Assembly (NCBI GenBank): GCA_029204225.1
Contig: CM055101.1
Coordinates: 2,224,528-2,288,527, forward strand
Origin: Diphasiastrum complanatum
Lineage: Eukaryota > Streptophyta > Lycopodiopsida > Lycopodiales > Lycopodiaceae
Direction: 5' to 3'
Length of the DNA stretch: 64,000 bases
Below the pieces are notes generated by a model. It made no database searches and was not told the DNA's origin. It worked only from the letters and a program-made list of their open reading frames with translations. The translations under genes were made by a program, and so were the position numbers. Of this stretch, positions 55,590-64,000 are shown in pieces (positions within the stretch are counted from its first letter, which is position 1; every line of letters begins with the position of its first letter).

Positions 55590-56491
55590 TGTGGTGGCCT
55601 AGTCGTTATAGATTTCCACAAAATCAATGAATTACATAGTATAAAAGGTTTGATTGTTCCCCAAGAGAGATGTGGGGTCGAAGATCTCTCGTAGTATAGC
55701 CTTTCCACCTGTCAACAAAGGTTAGATCGCTGGATAGGTGCCTAACTATGCATAGATGCTACTTTTAGTTAAATTCCTACTTTTTCCCTTAACTCTACTC
55801 ACCACTATACTACTCCTCTTTAACTCTACTCCTCTACACTAGCATTCATCATAGTTTTGGTTGAAGGGAAGGGATGGAGAAGAAGAGATTGAGAAGAGAA
55901 GAGAAAGAGAGAGAAAGAGAGTGAGGGTGGAGGTTAGCTCAAATGCTCCTTATGCTTGCTAATGGAAAAACATTCACTATGGAAAACAATAAAACATGGA
56001 AATGGAAAGCAATAGAAAACACAACCAAGAGCAATAGCAAGTACTGAATAGCAAATGAGGATGCTTCTCTTCCAAAAATGGAAGAGTTTTCTCCTTCTCA
56101 TTAAGCATGGAAATAGTGTACAAATGGTGTCTTTTTATAAAATGGGAAAGGCCCTTGCCTCTCAATCTTATTGGCCAATATTCACAATGATCCTAACCAT
56201 TCATCTTGGACCCAACTTGATCCAAGGGTCCACAAAAAGTACATTAGAAATCACAAGATTCATGTGAGTCCCAATTTGGACCCAACTCTAAAAAGTGATC
56301 TTTAAGTTTAAAAATGACATTGGGCCTCTAGTTTTATTTTAATTACAAGGCCCAAGTCAAGTTTATTTTATTTACAACTTTAATTGCGTGCTCATTGGGC
56401 CATGGCTTATATACGCAGGATGCCATGCCCTCACAACACATTTTATTAGAGGATTTTATTTATTTACACTTTGTTGGGAATACCCCCAACA
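55590..56491 (-). repeat. 5' LTR of the gypsy element at 54.8-56.5 kb
   Basis: In minus orientation it starts with TGTTGGGGGTATTCCC and ends with CCACCACA, followed by a 5-bp spacer and the primer-binding site. Length about 900 bp. Its first 200 bp recur at 28370-28563. It contains a purine-rich block (55860-55930). Confidence 0.8.
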
Positions 56492-57082
56492 GGACCCACA
56501 GCCTGAAGTAGTGTCAGTCCCTCAGCACTCTGCTGGTTTAGTAGAGCGTTCTCTTGGATCGCCTCTGGTGGATGAGATATCCCGTAACGTCTTCCATGAA
56601 GTTGAGACGGTCCAGTTTCTTCGAGTCCTTTGGCATGTGGAAGGACTTGTGAACTTCTGTCAACCATTCCTGATCCACCCATGCTTGGAATCGTTTCGTC
56701 CAAGGATCACCAAGGAATGCAGCTCGGTAATATACGCGAGCGACTGGCAGCTGGTCTTCGACTTTGTCGAAAGCGAGCGCCTTATTTGGATCAAAGAATA
56801 TGGAGGGAAGGAAATCATCCCATTTTGTTTCAATGCCCATTAAATATTCCAAGTCCCGGGCGTAAGTGGCTGCCGCGCGGACTGTGGGATCGGGGCAATT
56901 GATGTAGTGGTTGGCGAATGTGGAGAGAGCCCTTCTGGCGTCTACGTCCGTTGCCCACCCATATTCGGATTTGATGATTGGCCAGTTGAAATTGTTGAGT
57001 GTGATCTGGTCCAGAGGAGTGCCGCATTCCGCCCATTTGGATCTTCTTGGACATGGCAGGAAATGCGCGTTCACCCATAAGT
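56492..57082 (-). pseudogene. Extra-ORF (aORF) C-terminal fragment, copy D
   Basis: The minus-strand frame 57074-56538 aligns with the end of the plus-strand aORF: VNAHFLPCPRRSKW, TLNNFNWPIIKSEY, CPDPTVRAAATYARDL, FDPNKALAFDKVEDQLPVAR, FMEDVTGYLI. It keeps the tryptophan where the 19-22 kb copy has a TGA and shows the frame that copy lost, so it clarifies the family. It is cut at 56491 by the LTR of another element and at 57082 by AC-rich DNA. Confidence 0.75.
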
Positions 57083-58796
57083 GTCAAACAAGTAATTGCA
57101 ACCCAAAACTCTCCTACTAGCATTCAACCAAGCAAAGACAATCACCTCTCAAAGTAGCTCAAAACATCTAACAATCAACTTTCAAACAACTACTTCCAAC
57201 CAATCATTCAACCAACTCTTGAATGCAACCATTGAAACCCCTTCACTCACTCAATCACTTGCAAAACCCTAGCATAACCAACCAATCAATCAAGAGGGCA
57301 ACCATTTCAACCACAACCAATACATTCAAGGTAAGGTTACTAACAAACCTCAATCAATCCCCCACAATCAAGCATTCCTCTTTAAAACAAACTAGCATGT
57401 GAACACTACAAGACAAACATTCATTCTCAAACTAGCTCCCATTACCTTCAATCCACTAACACATGATAGGATTAACTCTTCAAACACTCATTAACAACAT
57501 TCACCTCAACAACACAAGACAACTATGCTCCAAAAGACAATACTTGATTCTTACACAAGGTAATGAAACTCTCACAATCATCAACACATAAACCCAAAAG
57601 TACCAACTCACAAGAATACTAACATCCAAATACACTAACTTCCAAAAGCTCTAACTCCAAATACTCTAACTCTCAACACACATCCACAAATACAAAGAGT
57701 TGGCTCCTTTTTATAGCAAAACCCAAGTGTCTCCCTTCAAAATGAGGCTTTGCCAATTTTCATGCCCTTCAAGCCCTCTTTGCCATTTGTCCTCAACCCA
57801 TTTGATAGTACACCTAGTGGCCTCCATAAGAGAGTAGGGGAGTGGTGCATTCAAGGCTCTCTTCCAAAACTAGCCAATATGCCATTTTTGTCAAAGGCTA
57901 GGGAGGCCATTCAAGTTTCCCCTTTTGTACACCCTAGAAGCCCAAAATGTCAATGGCTAGTGGGTGTACCTCCCAATTTTTATCACCTACAAGGTGTTTT
58001 GGCATTTAATATCCAAATTTTGGGTGAGGCCCTTTTTCAACCCCTTTTTTTAGTAGGCAGCCTTCATTTTTTCTTTGGGTACCTTCGTTTTTGGCCTTTC
58101 TTTGATTTTTCAAGGGCCGTGCGCCTACTGCTCATTTGTCTGGATTTTTGGCCCATTGGGTAATCACTTGGCCCGCACATTTCGTTAATTGCCCGTAAAT
58201 TGCCCAAACTTTGCCGTTAGGGCTTCTGTGACTCCTTGACACTGAATCCATATTTTTCGATCCCATTTTTACCCGAAAATTTTCTTTCTCGATTTTTTCT
58301 TATGTGGTTGACTTTTTCAGCATTCATGACTAGGGCTCCCACGACAACACGGTTTTTCTGAAAAATACAATGAGTGATCATATATTAGTAAAAATGGACT
58401 CAATACATGGTGAGATTTTAGCACAGTTATACCAGCTATTTTTTTACAACTGGCCATTTTTTTTAAAAGCCGTGAAATATTTACCGGCCATTTCTAAGGC
58501 CGCAAAATTTGCTCTAGCCTCATTTAGGACGGGCTGGGTCCCAATTCTAAGTGGCCGGCACTTTTGGCTCAGTCTTACAAAACTTGACTACAAAATGCTT
58601 TTGATGGTTTTTTTAAAAGTCATTTTCTTACTTTTAAACTGTGTCTAGCCAGTTTAGCGGGTTGGGACCCAGTTCTAAGGCAAATTTTTGCCGATTTTTC
58701 TCTAATAACCGTGTTTTACATGGCGGTTTTTTCAATTATTGCGAACTTAAACTTCAATATTAGTCCGATTTAACGTGCAAAAATATCGGCTAACAT
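57083..58796 (-). repeat. LTR-like region (TGTTAGCC type) with TATA box
   Basis: The right end at 58796 reads TGTTAGCCGATATTTT in minus orientation, as in the repeat at 12916-13469. Going down, TTTGCTATAAAAAGGAGCC (about 57700-57718) is a good TATA box, followed by an AC/GT-biased leader to 57083. If this is one LTR it is unusually long, about 1.7 kb; it may be two repeats joined. It lies directly upstream of an aORF fragment in the same orientation. Confidence 0.45.
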
Positions 58797-59943
58797 TGGC
58801 AACTACCACTGGGTAGTATGGTCCCCATACGGCGAACCCAGAGTCTCTGGTTTCGTAGACCAGCTCCTGGTCGTGGATCAAGTTTGCACCCTTGCTAGGT
58901 GATGCTAACCATAGTGAGTTGGTAGGATGTCTTCAACAACTTCCTGCCCAAAGGCCATCGATTTAGCCCTTAGGATCCATCTGCAACCTGATTGGATTTA
59001 ACCACAGCATCTATGAACAGTTTGGTGTCTTCATACCTGCAAAAACCCACCTGTGACCTAAATGGCAATTGCTACCAATTCTATCAGATGTAAGGCAATG
59101 CCTACTTTCGGACCCATGCATGGAGGGATATGCAAATGCAAACCTCAGGATTGGAGATGGGATGATATGGATGCAAGTCATCAGTATTGTGTCTAACACC
59201 GTGTCATTGATGTGTGTGTGAATGCATACGCAATGAGGCTTTAGTGTCCCAACTCTGAAACCGGTCCAGACTGGTGATTACCAACTTTTTTTTTGTTTGT
59301 TTAGACATTCAACTTATACTCTCTAAGAATCGATTCGACAAAGAATAACCATCTAGTCTCCTCTCTGTACGACTCTTCTCTCAAGCCCTATATTCTGACA
59401 GTAGTCCATGTAGGACAACTTACTGTCCTAAGATCCAATACACAAGATGCTAGGAAGTACTGGTTTTCCGCTAGTCTATGGAATCAATTAGGAAAATTGT
59501 CCTCACCTCTTATGGATGTGCGAGGCGTCACTCATCCTCACAAATTGGTTCGAGATCTGATACATACAATTGAAGTCTTTTTCTTTTTTCTCTTTTTTCT
59601 CTTACTTTTCTCTCAGTCTTTCTTTCTCTCTCTTTTTTTGTTTTATATATATATATATAGATATATATATATATATATATTTCTTCTGTGCCTTACCCAT
59701 TGGGCGATGGAGTCACTCCCCACCCCACTGCACTGTTTTTGTTCCCACTTTTTCCTTTCTCAACCCCCCCCTCAACTATGCGTCTATACAGTCATTTATG
59801 CCCATAGAAGTTAGCAAATGTCCAAATGCAGCTCAGAGTTTTTATAGAGATGCAATTAAGATGTATGCATAGAAAACTGAGATTTGCAACAGATGCTCAC
59901 CATATCGTGTCTAGTGTATGATGCATAATAGTGAAGTGGGTGG
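58797..59943. other. Gene-poor interval with (TA)n tract
   Basis: No supported gene. It includes a T-rich polypyrimidine run (59575-59645) and an interrupted (TA)n tract at 59644-59682. Confidence 0.5.
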
Positions 59944-60922
59944 TTACATTGCATTCCTGCACCTTTCTGTCTGTTGGTTTTTCAAATCCTTGGTGTAATT
60001 GGGGTCCACTTCTGCCACATCCACAAGGGCTGGATCGGCACCTTCCAGGAACTTAAAATAAAACATCTCATTTAGGGTTTTGCGTTCCCTGGAAGTTCTA
60101 TCACGCATTTGCAGGTACAGTGCTAGGTCCGCTCCTGACTCCATGGACTCATTGCGGTTGTACCACCATTTGGTAAGGTGAATCCTAGTGGGTTTAGTCT
60201 TAGTGCCCCAAGGTTGTAGTAACCAATTCTACAAGCAGTAGGCATAGTGGCCAACCAATCTAATGATATCATCTTTCTGGTGCGCGACAACAACTAAGAA
60301 CCTACATAAGCTCTCGCAGGAATCTTTGTAGTTTTCAAAACTACTTGGGATGAGTGGCCATGTGAATCTGAGGGTGGAACTTGTCGATAGTCATAACTCA
60401 AAAATCTGGGTATCTAGCGGAAACTCCATGGGCGGTAGATATAAACTGTAAGCATCGAAGTTTTTGTAGAACAAACTGTCCGACAAAATTTTCTTGCGGT
60501 GCACAAGGTAAGCGGGTAATCTGATACTCATGTAACTGCCTAGCTAGCATGGCTACGGTAGTTTCGGTTGTCGCTAGTTCCACCTTGGTGTTGGCTAGGA
60601 TCTTTTCTTGCCCTTTATACCCCTCCTTATGGCTTATCTGTCGTCTGTCATTAGCCTCCTTGAGGTCATTGTACTTCTGCTTCCAGGTATCTCGCTCCTT
60701 ATTGGTGCTAACCAGCTCGTTAGTGGCTTTGATTCGTAGGTTCTTTTGTTTCTTCAATTCTTCTTTCAAACGTTGGATTTCTATGTTGGTCCTCTGTCCT
60801 TCCTTCAGTACGAACCTCATCAGTTTTCTATGGCGTTGGTCGGATTGATTACTTCTCTGTGGGTCTTCCATTCTCTTTTCAGCAGTGAATTCCATCACCT
60901 GTGTTTTAGCATTTATATACAT
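59944..60922 (-). pseudogene. Coiled-coil ORF downstream of RNase H in a Tat-like element
   Basis: The minus-strand frame 60922-60398 is strongly heptad-like and charged (EIQRLKEELKKQKNLRIKAT, WKQKYNDLKEANDRR), 174 codons. After frame changes the protein continues with SFENYKDSCESLCRFLVVVA, HLTKWWYNRNESMESGADLA and ALVDVAEVDPNYTKDL, ending at 59944. Architecture (coiled coil, then a globular tail, downstream of pol) parallels the aORF of elements T1/T2, though I cannot show sequence homology. Function unknown. Confidence 0.55.
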
Positions 60923-61229
60923 AAATATAAAATGGTTGAATGTACGTGTGTATCTATCAGGTTCGTGCTAAGGCAGGGTTTTTACTATGTACTTAGGCCG
61001 TATGCATTAACCCATGGGTTATGCTACTATGGTGTGACCTAAAACAAGTTCTAGATATTTCATGGCTCATTAACTGATGTAATTGGGCTAGAGGTTGGAG
61101 ATTCTCTAGACCTACTTGGTTTATCAGACTTCTGATCCACCGAACTCCATACCATGCTTGGGCTTTTAGGACTGTCCATAGCTCCGCAACAATGGTTATG
61201 GGCGAAATGACTACCCTACCTGGCTCACA

Positions 61230-61667
61230 TTGCCAGTAATGATCATGGTCGTAGGCTATCACAACTAGACTATCAGCACGTTGGTTCTGTGCTCATGGAA
61301 TATGCATCCATTTGATGTGGGAAAACTCTCTAGTGTATTCGTTGACGGCAATTGCATAGGCATGTAAGGTCTTGCTTTTGAGTCGGTATACGCCAGTCAT
61401 ACCTCGGATTAGGAGTTGTGAATTTCCCATGATTTGGAGGTTGCCTATAGTTTGCGCAACTCGCATGGTCATTTGTAGACCAATTAGAAGGGCTTTGTAT
61501 TCGACAGTGTTGTTCGTGAATCCTTTTCCTAATAGGACTCCTATACTGGCTAGTTCAGTCCCATTGAGATTCTGCAATACTGCTCCTATAGCACCTTCTC
61601 TATTCGAATGTCTGCAGGCTCCGTCTACCTTCAACATATATGTCCCAAGTTCCTGGGTGAATTCCAT
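61230..61667 (-). pseudogene. Additional RNase H located after integrase
   Basis: The minus strand begins MEFTQELGTYMLKVDGACRH and contains VDGAC (catalytic Asp), GAIGAVLQNLNG, NNTVEYKALLIGLQ (Glu), then MGNSQLLIRGM, where the usual Asp of G-D-S is Asn. The end continues in another frame with ADSLVVIAYDHDHYW. This is the archaeal-type RNase H known as an extra domain in Tat-lineage elements and some LINEs. It lies about 220 bp after the integrase C-terminus. Confidence 0.75.
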
Positions 61668-61889
61668 ATCACAACAATAATCTTTTTGTATTTTTCTTGA
61701 TTTTATGAATTTTTGTTTTGGTTTTTCGCAACCTTCCGTTCAGCATATATGTACAAGGTCACTAGGGCTACTTTTGATTCTCTGAGTGTTCCCAGTATTT
61801 GTGATGCTTCTAGGTGGTTCACTCCGATACCTGGAAAGGTGAATAGGAAAAGGTGTTGCATACTGTACAGGTGACTTCGGCTTCTCTTT

Positions 61890-62290
61890 AACTACAGTAA
61901 GCTTTTATCTTGTTTATGTTGGTTTGGTGTTTAAAAATTTCACCGTTTAACTCTGCCAGCTTAACCGTGTTATTTTCATACAGTATCACTATTACATATG
62001 GACCGTTCCAGCGTGGCCCCAGCTTTTGAGGCATCAACTCGTGTCTAGTGTCGTTACAACACTAACTGCCCCTGCCTGAACTGGTAATCACGCATGTTCC
62101 TATCATGAATTGTCAAAATATTGAAAAATCTATCTAATGTTGTGAGTATGGGTCCTAAAAATGCCAAAGATGAATTGAGCTCTTTTGGCTTAGTAAAGAC
62201 CCATCTTAGAATAAAATATTCAAGGTAGGTAGAAGTAGAAACTCGAGCTACTATAGGAATTGCCATTTGTACTTTACATGCCACATTTAA
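61890..62290 (-). pseudogene. Tat-like integrase C-terminus
   Basis: Minus strand: MAIPIVARVSTSTYL then RNMRDYQFRQGQLVL (end of the core-linked helix), a one-base shift and a stop. Then QKLGPRWNGPYVIVILYENN, the GPY/F motif, ending KHQTNINKIKAYCS-stop at about 61893. The catalytic core, RT and RNase H that should precede it are absent; gag sequence lies only about 400 bp upstream, so there is a large internal deletion. Confidence 0.7.
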
Positions 62291-62410
62291 TGCATGAAAA
62301 GACTATGTGGCACAATTAGACATAGTGATGTGGCTTGGATAAGTCTAGATAGCTTGAGAAGTGGATTCACAACTCCAATTCAACTCAAAGTAGGAGGAGA
62401 GTCCATGGAT

Positions 62411-62640
62411 CTATATATATGTGATGTACTCGACTGGCTCCTCATCCGCTTTGGCCCATTCAGCTAAAAGACTTTTCGCTTGTGGTGCAATCCGCAGTAG
62501 TTCTCCGAGGGGTAAACTAACGTGGCTTAACAACAAGAGTGTGAGCCTTTCAGTGCGTGGTTTCTCAGGCTCCACCATGTGAAAAGGTGGTTCATGTTGG
62601 TACAACCGATCATTTTGATCAGTGTGCAATGGTGAGCCCG
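62411..62640 (-). pseudogene. Tat-like gag-protease linker
   Basis: The minus-strand frame contains EPPFHMVEPEKPRTERLTL and PLGELLRIAPQAKSLLAEW, a linker usually seen between gag and protease in this group. No protease active site follows before the integrase C-terminus. Confidence 0.5.
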
Positions 62641-62686
62641 TTTGTGGTTCTCGTTCGATGTCAACCGGAGGTTCTGTGAGATTGTT

Positions 62687-64000
62687 TCATTCTTGCTCGT
62701 TTTCCTCCTCTTGTGCTTTTTGTACCCAGTGTCTTATTTTATAATATTGTCTTCTCTCTTCCCTCACATTTGGATATGGTACTGAAGTTGAGGGTTGGTC
62801 GTCAGTGACCAATGGTGGTCGTGAGGGAGCCACTTCCTTCCTCTTCTGTGCTCGCGTAACAGCTAACACAGGAGTGTGGTCATGTCAACCTTTCGATGGA
62901 ATCCCTGCTGGAGCTGCTGATTGCTATATGGCAATGAGATTAAGAGGTGCACTGGTTCCAGGTTTAAATGGACAATTCTTTAAACAATGTCCATAACCGC
63001 AATCTCGGCAGGAGGTTGTATATTGTCCTTTGTAGAGACATTCTGCAATTCTGTGTCCCTCGCTGCACCCGTAGCAGTTGTAATTTCTTCCACCTTGATG
63101 TTGAGTTTGACCTGCATAGGCCGAAACATATTCATTTATGGCAGGATCCATAAATGGTTCATCTGGTCCGTACCACTGCTGCTGCTCAAGTTGAGGTGGC
63201 ATTTGCAATTTTTGTTCTGCTGCTGTCAGGTTTACATGGGCCACTTGTTGATTGGCTGGCCCTGGTGGAGCAGGTAAGGCCATGCGTTGTGGTTGATTGG
63301 GTGCGCCGTACCTTGGTGCCGCGTTAGGTGCCCCTTGATGATAAGGATAGGAAGTCTGATAAGGACTTCTCTTCTGTTGAATAACCATGGGATTAAACGG
63401 GCAAAATGACATATCGTGCGATGTTGCATTGCACAGATGGCAGAATCTATGTGTTAGTCTCAGATTTTGTTTTAGGACTGGACACTCGTTCGTTGTATGG
63501 TTTTGCGTGCATACTAAACACCATACATTTTCTCGTCGAGGATACTACAATTGGGTTGGTTCCGGTTGATGTGGAGTTACTGCTACAGTTCTTTGTAAGG
63601 CCTTCAGTTTCTGGTCAAACTGCGCCGTAAGTTGCTCCATCTGCTGGTTGTGTAATTTTGTCATTTGCTCCAACAGCAGTTTTGTGGATAGAGCAGATGC
63701 GTTTGATGATGATGATGCAATCGAGGGAGTAGGAGTGTGGGTGGAAGGATATTCGTCGTCAGATCCGTCATTCTCTTCCCTGATGGCATCTTCCATAGCT
63801 TCTTGCAGAGTAGCGTACTGCTCCCGTCTTTTCAGTTCTCTTCTGATGCTTTGTGGTAATCCGGCTAGGAACCACATGATCACCGCATGATCGGGAGTTA
63901 GGGCTGCACTGCACTCGGATCGTAGATGTTTGACCCATTCAATATAGTCCCGGACCCTTTCTCGTTTTCCCATCTTGACTTTGCTTAGCAGGAGAAACGG
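62687..64000 (-). pseudogene. Tat-like gag: capsid end and four zinc knuckles (runs off the right edge)
   Basis: The best copy of this gag. From 63973: VRDYIEWVKHLRSECSAALT and WFLAGLPQSIRRELKRREQY (capsid C-terminal part), a long Ser/Thr and Gln linker, one TAG (63547-63545), then the nucleocapsid. Four knuckles are visible: CLVCTQNHTTNEC, CHLCNATSHDMSFC, CYGCSEGHRIAEC and CRDCGYGHCLKNC. Three have C-x2-C-x3-H-x4-C spacing and one the usual x4. After a stop at 62924 the tail QKRKEVAPSRPP continues to 62687. Same family as 1.9-2.8 kb and 27.6-28.1 kb. Confidence 0.85.

Overview
This window looks like accessory, repeat-dominated nuclear DNA of a vascular plant. Nothing in it is bacterial. Three observations support a plant: Ty3/gypsy and Ty1/copia retrotransposon remnants from several lineages, a pentatricopeptide-repeat (PPR) gene of the plant-only DYW class, and a plant-type primer-binding site next to an LTR. 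A spliced PDF-motif N-terminus on a PPR gene and the large share of old, broken elements make a fern or other seed-free vascular plant my best guess. That guess is an inference and the sequence does not prove it.

Layout. 1-0.9 kb: LINE remnant (-). 1.9-2.8 kb: gag zinc-knuckle fragment (+). 3.9-7.4 kb: decayed chromovirus (-), abutting a second chromovirus (+) at 7.4-9.5 kb that ends in a polypurine tract and an LTR. 9.9-14.1 kb: an inverted-repeat element, a coiled-coil fragment, a tRNA-like SINE candidate, an LTR-like repeat and a fragment of an unusual retrotransposon ORF. 14.1-16.2 kb: a dispersed repeat that recurs at 49.5-51.1 kb. 16.2-17.6 kb: copia (-). 17.6-28.1 kb: two Tat/Athila-like gypsy elements pointing towards each other. 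Each has an integrase, then a spacer, then an extra ORF downstream of integrase; this is the most novel architecture here. 28.4-32.8 kb: copia (+) carrying a 373-bp inverted-repeat insertion and lacking its RT. 35.6-38.8 kb (-): the only convincing host gene, a four-exon PPR-DYW gene with a PDF-motif N-terminus and a frameshift in the DYW domain. 40-41.7 kb: gypsy fragments. 41.9-44.4 kb: copia pol (+). 44.6-47.8 kb: copia (-) with an internal inversion of about 0.95 kb. 48-48.7 kb: gag fragment. 51.3-52.1 kb: unrecognised ORFs. 52.1-52.8 kb: microsatellites and telomere-like repeats. 54.8-56.5 kb: gypsy gag, primer-binding site and LTR (-). 56.5-58.8 kb: another copy of the extra ORF beside an LTR-like repeat. 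59.9-64 kb: Tat-like element (-) with gag, integrase C-terminus, an RNase H placed after integrase, and a coiled-coil ORF.

How it works together. The elements are nested and truncated, and almost every pol gene has stops or frameshifts, so most are probably immobile. The recurring theme is the extra ORF downstream of integrase in the Tat-like elements. Its spacer carries GCGA-type inverted motifs and a TATA-like box, which suggests separate expression. The PPR gene would encode an organelle-targeted RNA-binding/editing factor if its frame were intact. I saw no rRNA gene, CRISPR array or intact tRNA gene.
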